The position numbers were made by a program, and so were the translations under genes. A DNA stretch of 64,000 nucleotides from Meghimatium bilineatum (taxonomy: Eukaryota > Mollusca > Gastropoda > Stylommatophora > Philomycidae), in the NCBI GenBank assembly GCA_034231615.1, contig CM067322.1, positions 103,997,587-104,061,586 on the forward strand. The letters run 5' to 3'. This document shows positions 12,401 through 27,400 of the stretch, in pieces. A model generated the notes under the pieces. It saw nothing but the letters and a program-made list of their open reading frames with translations. It was not told where the DNA came from and ran no database searches. Every line of letters starts with the position of its first letter. The stretch's first letter is position 1.

Positions 12401-15400
12401 ACTTACATGAATCATGGCTTCTAGGCAACAGAACTTACATGAATCATGGCTTCTAGGCAACAGAACTTACATGAATCATGGCTTCTAGGCAACAGAACTT
12501 ACATGAATCATGGCTTCTAGGCAACAGAACTTACATGAATCATGGCTTCTAGGCAACAGAACTTACATGAATCATGGCTTCTAGGCAACAGAACTTACAT
12601 GAATCATGGCTTCTAGGCAACAGAACTTACATGAATCATGGCTTCTAGGCAACAGAACTTACATGAATCATGGCTTCTAGGCAACAGAACTTACATGAAT
12701 CATGGCTTCTAGGCAACAGAACTTACATGAATCATGGCTTCTAGGCAACAGAACTTACATGAATCATGGCTTCTAGGCAACAGAACTTACATGAATCATG
12801 GCTTCTAGGCAACAGAACTTACATGAATCATGGCTTCTAGGCAACAGAACTTACATGAATCATGGTTTCTAGGCAACAGAACTTACATGAATCATGGTTT
12901 CTAGGCAACAGAACTTACATGAATCATGGCTTCTAGGCAACAGAACTTATTGTTGCAGTGGAGTGTCTCTCTGGTGAGATCAACCAGTTCATACCCTGGA
13001 GCATGCAGCACTGCAGACTGTATCGGGGTTGACAGACCATTCAGCTAGTGAAACAATAACAAAAGTTATCATTATATCTCAACCACTCTCATATCAATAA
13101 CTCTGCTACAACTAAGGTGTAACATGTAATATATAACAAGTTATCATTATATTTCAACCACTCTTATATCAATAACTCTGCTACAACTAAGGTGTGATAT
13201 GTAATTTTGTCAGGAAAGCTGTGTGCTTGTTTCTACAAATCTGTACCCTGATGCATGTTGTAACTACTTGTTTAGTGTCAACAACTTGTACTGTCTGCAC
13301 AGAATATGTAGGTCCCCCCCCCCAATTCTAATATAGATAGAAATATTGTTGTGAGAGTTACTGACCACAACTTCTACTCTCAGCCACTGCCCTGATGTCA
13401 ACTGCAAGGCTCCCATACCATGTATGTTTCCCATGTCATCTCTGAGAACTGTCTAAAGAGAATAGAAACAAGATTAGACACTCAAAAATAATTGATAAAA
13501 CTATAAAAAGATAGTAAAGTTAACACATATCATTTAACTGTTGTAGTGGTGTGAGATGTTAGCGATCTCACATTTAACTGTTGTAGTGGTGTGAGATGTT
13601 AGCGATCTCACATTTAACTGTTGTAGTGGTGTGAGATGTTAGTGATCTCACATTTAACCGTCATAGTGGTGTGAGATGTTAGCGATCTCACATTTAACTG
13701 TTGTAGTGGTGTGAGATGTTAGCGATCTCACATTTAACCATAGTGGTGTAAGATGTTAGCGATCTCACATTTAACTGTTGTAGTGGTGTGAGATGTTAGC
13801 GATCTCACATTTAACCATAGTGGTGTGAGATGTTAGCGATCTCACATTTAACCATAGTGGTGTAAGATGTTAGCGATCTCACATTTAACTGTTGTAGTGG
13901 TGTGAGATGTTAGTGATCTCACATTTAACCAGTGGTGTGAGATGTTAGCGATCTCACATTTAACTGTTGTAGTGGTGTGAGATGTTAGCGATCTCACATT
14001 TAACCAGTGGTGTGAGATGTTAGCGATCTCACATTTAACTGTTGTAGTGGTGTGAGATGTTAGCGATCTCACATTTAACTGTTGTAGTGGTGTGAGATGT
14101 TAGCGATCTCACATTTAACCAGTGGTGTGAGATCTCACATTTAACTGTTGTAGTGGTGTGAGATGTTAGCGATCTCACATTTAACTGTCATAGTGGTGTG
14201 AGATGTTAGCGATCTCACATTTAACTGTTGTAGTGGTGTGAGATGTTAGCGATCTCACATTTAACTGTTGTAGTGGTGTGAGATGTTAGCGATCTCACAT
14301 TTAACTGTTGTAGTGGTGTGAGATGTTAGCGATCTCACATTTAACTGTTGTAGTGGTGTGAGATGTTAGTGATCTCACATTTAACTGTTGTAGTGGTGTG
14401 AGATGTTAGCGATCTCACATTTAACCAGTGGTGTGAGATGTTAGCGATCTCACATTTAACTGTTGTAGTGGTGTGAGATGTTAGTGATCTCACATTTAAC
14501 TGTCATAGTGGTGTGAGATGTTAGCGATCTCACATTTAACTGTCATAGTGGTGTGAGATGTTAGCGATCTCACATTTAACTGTCATAGTGGTGTGAGATG
14601 TTAGCGATCTCACATTTAACCAGTGGTGTGAGATGTTAGTGATCTCACATTTAACTGTTGTAGTGGTGTGAGATGTTAGCGATCTCACATTTAACCAGTG
14701 GTGTGAGATGTTAGCGATCTCACATTTAACTGTCATAGTGGTGTGAGATGTTAGCGATCTCACATTTAACTGTTGTAGTGGTGTGAGATGTTAGTGATCT
14801 CACATTTAACTGTTGTAGTGGTGTGAGATGTTAGCGATCTCACATTTAACCAGTGGTGTGAGATGTTAGCGATCTCACATTTAACTGTTGTAGTGGTGTG
14901 AGATGTTAGTGATCTCACATTTAACTGTTGTAGTGGTGTGAGATGTTAGCGATCTCACATTTAACTGTTGTAGTGGTGTGAGATGTTAGCGATCTCACAT
15001 TTAACAGTCATAGTGGTGTGAGATGTTATCGATCTCACATTTAACAGTCATAGTGGTGTGAGATGTTAGCGATCTCACATTTAACTGTTGTAGTGGTGTG
15101 AGATGTTAGCGATCTCACATTTAACTGTTGTAGTGGTGTGAGATGTTAGCGATCTCACATTTAACCAGTGGTGTGAGATGTTAGCGATCTCACATTTAAC
15201 TGTTGTAGTGGTGTGAGATGTTAGTGATCTCACATTTAACTGTTGTAGTGGTGTGAGATGTTAGCGATCTCACATTTAACCAGTGGTGTGAGATGTTAGC
15301 GATCTCACATTTAACTGTTGTAGTGGTGTGAGATGTTAGCGATCTCACATTTAACTGTTGTAGTGGTGTGAGATGTTAGCGATCTCACATTTAACTGTTG

Positions 15401-18400
15401 TAGTGGTGTGAGATGTTAGCGATCTCACATTTAACTGTCATAGTGGTGTGAGATGTTAGCGATCTCACATTTAACTGTTGTAGTGGTGTGAGATGTTAGC
15501 GATCTCACATTTAACTGTTGTAGTGGTGTGAGATGTTAGCGATCTCACATTTAACTGTCATAGTGGTGTGAGATGTTAGCGATCTCACATTTAACTGTTG
15601 TAGTGGTGTGAGATGTTAGCGATCTCACATTTAACCAGTGGTGTGAGATGTTAGCGATCTCACATTTAACTGTTGTAGTGGTGTGAGATGTTAGCGATCT
15701 CACATTTAACTGTTGTAGTGGTGTGAGATGTTAGCGATCTCACATTTAACCAGTGGTGTGAGATGTTAGCGATCTCACATTTAACTGTTGTAGTGGTGTG
15801 AGATGTTAGCGATCTCACATTTAACTGTTGTAGTGGTGTGAGATGTTAGCGATCTCACATTTAACCAGTGGTGTGAGATGTTAGCGATCTCACATTTAAC
15901 TGTTGTAGTGGTGTGAGATGTTAGCGATCTCACATTTAACCAGTGGTGTGAGATGTTAGCGATCTCACATTTAACTGTTGTAGTGGTGTGAGATGTTAGC
16001 GATCTCACATTTAACTGTTGTAGTGGTGTGAGATGTTAGCGATCTCACATTTAACCAGTGGTGTGAGATGTTAGCGATCTCACATTTAACTGTCATAGTG
16101 GTGTGAGATGTTAGCGATCTCACATTTAACCAGTGGTGTGAGATGTTAGCGATCTCACATTTAACTGTTGTAGTGGTGTGAGATGTTAGCGATCTCACAT
16201 TTAACAGTCATAGTGGTGTGAGATGTTAGCGATCTCACATTTAACTGTTGTAGTGGTGTGAGATGTTAGCGATCTCACATTTAACTGTTGTAGTGGTGTG
16301 AGATGTTAGCGATCTCACATTTAACCAGTGGTGTGAGATGTTAGCGATCTCACATTTAACTGTTGTAGTGGTGTGAGATGTTAGCGATCTCACATTTAAC
16401 TGTTGTAGTGGTGTGAGATGTTAGCGATCTCACATTTAACCAGTGGTGTGAGATGTTAGCGATCTCACATTTAACTGTTGTAGTGGTGTGAGATGTTAGC
16501 GATCTCACATTTAACTGTTGTAGTGGTGTGAGATGTTAGCGATCTCACATTTAACCAGTGGTGTGAGATGTTAGCGATCTCACATTTAACTGTCATAGTG
16601 GTGTGAGATGTTAGCGATCTCACATTTAACTGTTGTAGTGGTGTGAGATGTTAGCGATCTCACATTTAACTGTCATAGTGGTGTGAGATGTTAGCGATCT
16701 CACATTTAACCAGTGGTGTGAGATTTTAGCGATCTCACATTTAACTGTCATAGTGGTGTGAGATGTTAGCGATCTCACATTTAACCGTCATAGTGGTGTG
16801 AGATGTTAGCGATCTCACATTTAACTGTCATAGTGGTGTGAGATGTTAGCGATCTCACATTTAACTGTCATAGTGGTGTGAGATGTTAGCGATCTCACAT
16901 TTAACTGTCATAGTGGTGTGAGATGTTAGCGATCTCACATTTAACTGTCATAGTGGTGTGAGATGTTAGCGATCTCACATTTAACCGTCATAGTGGTGTG
17001 AGATGTTAGCGATCTCACATTTAACCGTCATAGTGGTGTGAGATGTTAGCGATCTCACATTTAACTGTCATAGTGGTGTGAGATGTTAGCGATCTCACAT
17101 TTAACTGTCATAGTGGTGTGAGATGTTAGCGATCTCACATTTAACCGTCATAGTGGTGTGAGATGTTAGCGATCTCACATTTAACTGTCATAGTGGTGTG
17201 AGATGTTAGCGATCTCACATTTAACCAGTGGTGTGAGATGTTAGCGATCTCACATTTAACTGTCATAGTGGTGTGAGATGTTAGCGATCTCACATTTAAC
17301 TGTCATAGTGGTGTGAGATGTTAGCGATCTCACATTTAACCGTCATAGTGGTGTGAGATGTTAGCGATCTCACATTTAACTGTCATAGTGGTGAGAGATG
17401 TTAGCGATCTCACATTTAACCAGTGGTGTGAGATGTTAGCGATCTCACATTTAACTGTCATAGTGGTGTGAGATGTTAGCGATCTCACATTTAACTGTCA
17501 TAGTGGTGTGAGATGTTAGCGATCTCACATTTAACTGTCATAGTGGTGTGAGATGTTAGCGATCTCACATTTAACTGTCATAGTGGTGTGAGATGTTAGC
17601 GATCTCACATTTAACTGTCATAGTGGTGTGAGATGTTAGCGATCTCACATTTAACTGTCATAGTGGTGTGAGATGTTAGCGATCTCACATTTAACCGTCA
17701 TAGTGGTGTGAGATGTTAGCGATCTCACATTTAACTGTCATAGTGGTGTGAGATGTTAGCGATCTCACATTTAACCAGTGGTGTGAGATTTTAGCGATCT
17801 CACATTTAACTGTCATAGTGGTGTGAGATGTTAGCGATCTCACATTTAACTGTCATAGTGGTGTGAGATGTTAGCGATCTCACATTTAACCAGTGGTGTG
17901 AGATGTTAGCGATCTCACATTTAACTGTCATAGTGGTGTGAGATGTTAGCGATCTCACATTTAACTGTCATAGTGGTGTGAGATGTTAGCGATCTCACAT
18001 TTAACCGTCATAGTGGTGTGAGATGTTAGCGATCTCACATTTAACTGTCATAGTGGTGAGAGATGTTAGCGATCTCACATTTAACTGTCATAGTGGTGTG
18101 AGATGTTAGCGATCTCACATTTAACCAGTGGTGTGAGATGTTAGCGATCTCACATTTAACTGTCATAGTGGTGTGAGATGTTAGCGATCTCACATTTAAC
18201 TGTCATAGTGGTGTGAGATGTTAGCGATCTCACATTTAACCAGTGGTGTGAGATGTTAGCGATCTCACATTTAACTGTCATAGTGGTGTGAGATGTTAGC
18301 GATCTCACATTTAACTGTCATAGTGGTGTGAGATGTTAGCGATCTCACATTTAACTGTCATAGTGGTGTGAGATGTTAGCGATCTCACATTTAACTGTCA

Positions 18401-21400
18401 TAGTGGTGTGAGATGTTAGCGATCTCACATTTAACTGTCATAGTGGTGTGAGATGTTAGCGATCTCACATTTAACCGTCATAGTGGTGTGAGATGTTAGC
18501 GATCTCACATTTAACTGTCATAGTGGTGTGAGATGTTAGCGATCTCACATTTAACCAGTGGTGTGAGATGTTAGCGATCTCACATTTAACTGTCATAGTG
18601 GTGTGAGATGTTAGCGATCTCACATTTAACTGTCATAGTGGTGTGAGATGTTAGCGATCTCACATTTAACTGTCATAGTGGTGTGAGATGTTAGCGATCT
18701 CACATTTAACTGTCATAGTGGTGTGAGATGTTAGCGATCTCACATTTAACTGTCATAGTGGTGTGAGATGTTAGCGATCTCACATTTAACTGTCATAGTG
18801 GTGTGAGATGTTAGCGATCTCACATTTAACCAGTGGTGTGAGATGTTAGCGATCTCACATTTAACTGTCATAGTGGTGTGAGATGTTAGCGATCTCACAT
18901 TTAACTGTCATAGTGGTGTGAGATGTTAGCGATCTCACATTTAACTGTCATAGTGGTGTGAGATGTTAGCGATCTCACATTTAACTGTCATAGTGGTGTG
19001 AGATGTTAGCGATCTCACATTTAACTGTCATAGTGGTGTGAGATGTTAGCGATCTTACATTTAACCAGTGGTGTGAGATGTTAGCGATCTCACATTTAAC
19101 CAGTGGTGTGAGATGTTAGCGATCTCACATTTAACTGTCATTGTGGTGTGAGATGTTAGCGATCTCACATTTAACTGTCATAGTGGTGTGAGATGTTAGC
19201 GATCTCACATTTAACTGTCATAGTGGTGTGAGATGTTAGCGATCTCACATTTAACTGTCATAGTGGTGTGAGATGTTAGCGATCTTACATTTAACCAGTG
19301 GTGTGAGATGTTAGCGATCTCACATTTAACCAGTGGTGTGAGATGTTAGCGATCTCACATTTAACTGTTGTAGTGGTGTGAGATGTTAGCGATCTCACAT
19401 GTAACTGTTGTAGTGGTGTGAGATGTTAGCGATCTCACATTTAACTGTCATAGTGGTGTGAGATGTTAGCGATCTCACATTTAACTGTTGTAGTGGTGTG
19501 AGATGTTAGCGATCTCACATTTAACTGTTGTAGTGGTGTGAGATGTTAGCGATCTCACATTTAACTGCCATAGTGGTGTGAGATGTTAGCGATCTCACAT
19601 TTAACTGTCATAGTGGTGTGAGATGTTAGCGATCTCACATTTAACCAGTGGTGTGAGATGTTAGCGATCTCACATTTAACCAGTGGTGTGAGATGTTAGC
19701 GATCTCACATTTAACTGTTGTAGTGGTGTGAGATGTTAGCGATCTCACATTTAACTGTTGTAGTGGTGTGAGATGTTAGCGATCTCACATTTAACCAGTG
19801 GTGTGAGATGTTAGCGATCTCACATTTAACTGTTGTAGTGGTGTGAGATGTTAGCGATCTCACATTTAACTGTTGTAGTGGTGTGAGATGTTAGCGATCT
19901 CACATTTAACCAGTGGTGTGAGATGTTAGCGATCTCACATTTAACTGTTGTAGTGGTGTGAGATGTTAGCGATCTCACATTTAACCAGTGGTGTGAGATG
20001 TTAGCGATCTCACATTTAACTGTTGTAGTGGTGTGAGATGTTAGCGATCTCACATTTAACTGTTGTAGTGGTGTGAGATGTTAGCGATCTCACATTTAAC
20101 CAGTGGTGTGAGATGTTAGCGATCTCACATTTAACTGTCATAGTGGTGTGAGATGTTAGCGATCTCACATTTAACCAGTGGTGTGAGATGTTAGCGATCT
20201 CACATTTAACTGTTGTAGTGGTGTGAGATGTTAGCGATCTCACATTTAACTGTCATAGTGGTGTGAGATGTTAGCGATCTCACATTTAACTGTTGTAGTG
20301 GTGTGAGATGTTAGCGATCTCACATTTAACTGTTGTAGTGGTGTGAGATGTTAGCGATCTCACATTTAACCAGTGGTGTGAGATGTTAGCGATCTCACAT
20401 TTAACTGTTGTAGTGGTGTGAGATGTTAGCGATCTCACTTTTAACTGTTGTAGTGGTGTGAGATGTTAGCGATCTCACATTTAACCAGTGGTGTGAGATG
20501 TTAGCGATCTCACATTTAACTGTTGTAGTGGTGTGAGATGTTAGCGATCTCACATTTAACTGTTGTAGTGGTGTGAGATGTTAGCGATCTCACATTTAAC
20601 CAGTGGTGTGAGATGTTAGCGATCTCACATTTAACTGTCATAGTGGTGTGAGATGTTAGCGATCTCACATTTAACTGTTGTAGTGGTGTGAGATGTTAGC
20701 GATCTCACATTTAACTGTCATAGTGGTGTGAGATGTTAGCGATCTCACATTTAACCAGTGGTGTGAGATTTTAGCGATCTCACATTTAACTGTCATAGTG
20801 GTGTGAGATGTTAGCGATCTCACATTTAACCGTCATAGTGGTGTGAGATGTTAGCGATCTCACATTTAACTGTCATAGTGGTGTGAGATGTTAGCGATCT
20901 CACATTTAACTGTCATAGTGGTGTGAGATGTTAGCGATCTCACATTTAACTGTCATAGTGGTGTGAGATGTTAGCGATCTCACATTTAACCGTCATAGTG
21001 GTGTGAGATGTTAGCGATCTCACATTTAACCGTCATAGTGGTGTGAGATGTTAGCGATCTCACATTTAACTGTCATAGTGGTGTGAGATGTTAGCGATCT
21101 CACATTTAACTGTCATAGTGGTGTGAGATGTTAGCGATCTCACATTTAACCGTCATAGTGGTGTGAGATGTTAGCGATCTCACATTTAACTGTCATAGTG
21201 GTGTGAGATGTTAGCGATCTCACATTTAACCAGTGGTGTGAGATGTTAGCGATCTCACATTTAACTGTCATAGTGGTGTGAGATGTTAGCGATCTCACAT
21301 TTAACTGTCATAGTGGTGTGAGATGTTAGCGATCTCACATTTAACCGTCATAGTGGTGTGAGATGTTAGCGATCTCACATTTAACTGTCATAGTGGTGAG

Positions 21401-24400
21401 AGATGTTAGCGATCTCACATTTAACCAGTGGTGTGAGATGTTAGCGATCTCACATTTAACTGTCATAGTGGTGCGAGATGTTAGCGATCTCACATTTAAC
21501 TGTCATAGTGGTGTGAGATGTTAGCGATCTCACATTTAACTGTCATAGTGGTGTGAGATGTTAGCGATCTCACATTTAACTGTCATAGTGGTGTGAGATG
21601 TTAGCGATCTCACATTTAACTGTCATAGTGGTGTGAGATGTTAGCGATCTCACATTTAACTGTCATAGTGGTGTGAGATGTTAGCGATCTCACATTTAAC
21701 CGTCATAGTGGTGTGAGATGTTAGCGATCTCACATTTAACTGTCATAGTGGTGTGAGATGTTAGCGATCTCACATTTAACCAGTGGTGTGAGATTTTAGC
21801 GATCTCACATTTAACTGTCATAGTGGTGTGAGATGTTAGCGATCTCACATTTAACTGTCATAGTGGTGTGAGATGTTAGCGATCTCACATTTAACCAGTG
21901 GTGTGAGATGTTAGCGATCTCACATTTAACCGTCATAGTGGTGTGAGATGTTAGCGATCTCACATTTAACTGTCATAGTGGTGAGAGATGTTAGCGATCT
22001 CACATTTAACTGTCATAGTGGTGTGAGATGTTAGCGATCTCACATTTAACCAGTGGTGTGAGATGTTAGCGATCTCACATTTAACTGTCATAGTGGTGTG
22101 AGATGTTAGCGATCTCACATTTAACTGTCATAGTGGTGTGAGATGTTAGCGATCTCACATTTAACCAGTGGTGTGAGATGTTAGCGATCTCACATTTAAC
22201 TGTCATAGTGGTGTGAGATGTTAGCGATCTCACATTTAACTGTCATAGTGGTGTGAGATGTTAGCGATCTCACATTTAACTGTCATAGTGGTGTGAGATG
22301 TTAGCGATCTCACATTTAACTGTCATAGTGGTGTGAGATGTTAGCGATCTCACATTTAACTGTCATAGTGGTGTGAGATGTTAGCGATCTCACATTTAAC
22401 CGTCATAGTGGTGTGAGATGTTAGCGATCTCACATTTAACTGTCATAGTGGTGTGAGATGTTAGCGATCTCACATTTAACCAGTGGTGTGAGATGTTAGC
22501 GATCTCACATTTAACTGTCATAGTGGTGTGAGATGTTAGCGATCTCACATTTAACTGTCATAGTGGTGTGAGATGTTAGCGATCTCACATTTAACTGTCA
22601 TAGTGGTGTGAGATGTTAGCGATCTCACATTTAACTGTCATAGTGGTGTGAGATGTTAGCGATCTCACATTTAACTGTCATAGTGGTGTGAGATGTTAGC
22701 GATCTCACATTTAACTGTCATAGTGGTGTGAGATGTTAGCGATCTCACATTTAACCAGTGGTGTGAGATGTTAGCGATCTCACATTTAACTGTCATAGTG
22801 GTGTGAGATGTTAGCGATCTCACATTTAACTGTCATAGTGGTGTGAGATGTTAGCGATCTCACATTTAACTGTCATAGTGGTGTGAGATGTTAGTGATCT
22901 CACATTTAACTGTCATAGTGGTGTGAGATGTTAGCGATCTCACATTTAACTGTCATAGTGGTGTGAGATGTTAGCGATCTTACATTTAACCAGTGGTGTG
23001 AGATGTTAGCGATCTCACATTTAACCAGTGGTGTGAGATGTTAGCGATCTCACATTTAACTGTCATAGTGGTGTGAGATGTTAGCGATCTCACATTTAAC
23101 TGTCATAGTGGTGTGAGATGTTAGCGATCTCACATTTAACTGTCATAGTGGTGTGAGATGTTAGCGATCTCACATTTAACTGTCATAGTGGTGTGAGATG
23201 TTAGCGATCTCACATTTAACTGTCATAGTGGTGTGAGATGTTAGCGATCTCACATTTAACCGTCATAGTGGTGTGAGATGTTAGCGATCTCACATTTAAC
23301 TGTCATAGTGGTGTGAGATGTTAGCGATCTCACATTTAACTGTCATAGTGGTGTGAGATGTTAGCGATCTCACATTTAACTGTCATAGTGGTGTGAGATG
23401 TTAGCGATCTCACATTTAACTGTCATAGTGGTGTGAGATGTTAGCGATCTCACATTTAACTGTCATAGTGGTGTGAGATGTTAGCGATCTCACATTTAAC
23501 TGTCATAGTGGTGTGAGATGTTAGCGATCTCACATTTAACTGTCATAGTGGTGTGAGATGTTAGCGATCTCACATTTAACCAGTGGTGTGAGATGTTAGC
23601 GATCTCACATTTAACTGTCATAGTGGTGTGAGATGTTAGCGATCTCACATTTAACTGTCATAGTGGTGTGAGATGTTAGCGATCTCACATTTAACTGTCA
23701 TAGTGGTGTGAGATGTTAGCGATCTCACATTTAACTGTCATAGTGGTGTGAGATGTTAGCGATCTCACATTTAACTGTCATAGTGGTGTGAGATGTTAGC
23801 GATCTTACATTTAACCAGTGGTGTGAGATGTTAGCGATCTCACATTTAACCAGTGGTGTGAGATGTTAGCGATCTCACATTTAACTGTCATAGTGGTGTG
23901 AGATGTTAGCGATCTCACATTTAACCAGTGGTGTGAGATGTTAGCGATCTCACATTTAACCTGTAGTGTGAGATGTTAGCGATCTCACATTTAACCAGTG
24001 GTGTGAGATGTTAGCGATCTCACATTTAACTGTCATAGTGGTGTGAGATGTTAGCGATCTCACATTTAACTGTCATAGTGGTGTGAGATGTTAGCGATCT
24101 CACATTTAACGAGTGGTGTGAGATGTTAGCGATCTCACATTTAACTGTCATAGTGGTGTGAGATGTTAGCGATCTCACATTTAACCAGTGGTGTGAGATG
24201 TTAGCGATCTCACATTTAACCGTCATAGTGGTGTGAGATGTTAGCGATCTCACATTTAACTGTCATAGTGGTGTGAGATGTTAGCGATCTCACATTTAAC
24301 TGTCATAGTGGTGTGAGATGTTAGCGATCTCACATTTAACCGTCGTAGTGGTGTAAGATGTTAGCGATCTCACATTTAACTGTCATAGTGGTGTGAGATG

Positions 24401-27400
24401 TTAGCGATCTCACATTTAACCGTCATAGTGGTGTGAGATGTTAGCGATTTCACATTTAACCAGTGGTGTGAGATGTTAGCGATCTCACATTTAACCAGTG
24501 GTGTGAGATGTTAGCGATCTCACATTTAACCGTCATAGTGGTGTGAGATGTTAGCGATCTCACATTTAACTGTCATAGTGGTGTGAGATGTTAGCGATCT
24601 CACATTTAACTGTCATAGTGGTGTGAGATGTTAGCGATCTCACATTTAACCGTCGTAGTGGTGTAAGATGTTAGCGATCTCACATTTAACTGTCACAGTG
24701 GTGTGAGATGTTAGCGATCTCACATTTAACCGTCGTAGTGGTGTGAGATGTTAGCGATCTCACATTTAACCATAGTGGTGTAAGATGTTAGCGATCTCAC
24801 ATTTAACTGTCGTAGTGGTGTAAGATGTTAGCGATCTCACATTTAACCCTCGTAGTGGTGTAAGATGTTAGCAATCTCACATTTAACCGTCGTAGTGGTG
24901 TGAGATGTTAGCGATCTCAAATTTAACCATAGTGGTGTAAGATGTTAGCGATCTCACATTTAACCATAGTGGTGTAAGATGTTAGCGATCTCACATTTAA
25001 CCATAGTGGTGTGAGATGTTATCGATCTCACATTTAACCATAGTGGTGTGAGATGTTAGCGATCTCACATTTAACTGTTGTAGTGGTGTGAGATGTTAGC
25101 GATCTCACATTTAACCGTAGTGGTGTGAGATGTTAGCGATCTCACATTTAACCGTAGTGGTGTGAGATGTTAGCGATCTCACATACATATCCTCTCTTTG
25201 CAGATACTTACATACATATCCTCTTCGAGATCTCCAACAAGAACAGCAACTTCTTTGTCTGTTTCCACTTCAACAGTTTTCAGGAATCCAACTGAGGAAT
25301 ATATGTTTTATCATGACAGTATTCAACTGGCATAAGAAACAAGAGTGGTGTACTTCCAGCTCATTCATCATCATCATCTTACATACTGGTAAATCATGAT
25401 TATGTGATTTCACGAGATGGCAGAAAGTAACTTCTGTACCAGAGATGTTCATACATCAAAGTACATCTCACACATACAAGATGTTCAAACATCTCACACA
25501 TACAAGATGTTCATACATCAAAGTTAATCTCACACATACAAGATGTTCAAACATCTCACACATACAAGATGTTCATCTCACACATACAAGATGTTCATCT
25601 CACACATACAAGATGTTCATACATGACAAACATACAAGATGTTCATACATGACAAACATACAAGAGACTGACAACATATGTACCTGTGTTGATGTAGGCT
25701 ACCTGGTCTGTTATATCAAAGGCAGCTTCAACTACTCCATAAAACGAATGTGGTATTGTTATCTCAATCATTGGTATAGCTGTAGACATATGTATCATAC
25801 AGTCAACTTTAATGTCTAACAAATTTCTGCAACAGAAGTTCATAATCATCATATTCCTAAACTTTCAACTCTAGTATCTAAAAAAATGTTAACTATGAAT
25901 TCCTCAACTTAATGTTGTCATTTATAAATAATTACACAACTTGAAAAAAACAACTCAAATATCCAACAAATTTTAACACTTGAAATTAATATAAAACACA
26001 TTCCTATATTTGAAGTTTAATAACTAATGAATTCCTACAGCTTAAGTTCAAATATTCAACAAATTTCTATCAAATTCCTACAGCTTAAGTTCAAATATTC
26101 AACAAATTTCTATCAAATTCCAACATGTGAAATTCTAATATCCAGCTCATGTGTACACCTGATATACAACAAATTCCGACAAATCAGCCAGTATATTGTT
26201 ACCCACCAAATGATACAACTCAGGCCAGCCAGCATCTTACCCACTAAATGATACAACTCAGGCCAGCCAAAATCTTACCCACTAAATGATACAACTCAGG
26301 CCAGCCAGCATCTTACCCACTAAATGATACAACTCAGGCCAGCCAGCATCTTACCCACTAAATGATACAACTCAGGCCAGCCAGCATCTTACTCTCTAAA
26401 TGATACAACTCAAATCATCATCTTGTGAAGTCATAATCTTGTACTTACGCACCAAGTCTGGTCCTTTAATTCGAATAGTCTGTATAACTTCCTTGTCAAC
26501 ATGCAAGACTGCTGTAATATAAGCTCGATTTTCTATAACTGTTATTCCTAAAATGCCATGGTCTGTCACATGAACTGACTGAAGGAATGCCTGAGAAACA
26601 ATCAACAATCATAATAGATCAAGGAACTCTACAGAATTTAGGAACAAATGTATACATAGAGGAGCCTAACAGAAACTATACTAACAGAAACTATACTAAC
26701 AGTATTAACAGTAACTATGAGATTCTGTCAGAGTTTCAATGTGGTGATTCTGTCATAATTACCATGCCTAAACTCTGATTATCAAGGTCTGTTGAATATA
26801 TTAGGTCTGTTAATAATCTTGCACTTACTAATCAAATTATACACTCCAATCTTTGTCCACAGACTGTGGTATTCATGACAGATTCAAGATCAACACTCCA
26901 ATCTTTGTCCACAGACTGTGGTATTCATGACAGATTCAAGATCAACACACCAAATGTTTCAGTTAGAAAACATGTATAAACTGCTGATTGAATTATGTAG
27001 TCATGCAGTGGATACTACAAGCAGTGGATACTACAAGCAGTGGATACTACAAGCAGTGGATACTACAAGCAGTGGATGCTACAAGCAGTGGATACTACAA
27101 GCAGTGGATATTAAAAGCAGTGGATATTAAAAGCAGTGGATGCTACAAGCAGTGGATGCTACAAGCAGTGGATACTACAAGCAGTGGATGCTACAAGCAG
27201 TGGATGCTACAAGCAGTGGATGTTACAAGCAGTGGATACTACAAGCAGTGGATACTACAAGCAGTGGATACTACAAGCAGTGGATATTAAAAGTAGTGGA
27301 TACCACAAGCAGTGGATACTACAAGCAGTGGATACTACAAGCAGTGGATACTACAAGCAGTGGATACTACAAGCAGTGGATACTACAAGCAGTGGATGCT

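Noticed and set aside
13537-25185. CRISPR-like array of palindromic repeats
   Set aside because: Units are contiguous with only two alternate linker types and no unique spacers, there are no cas genes, and the context is a eukaryotic intron.
25643-25852. Exon 12 using the stronger TTGCAG acceptor at 25830
   Set aside because: With the phase set by exon 11 it meets TAG within three codons; the later AG at 25816 keeps the frame.
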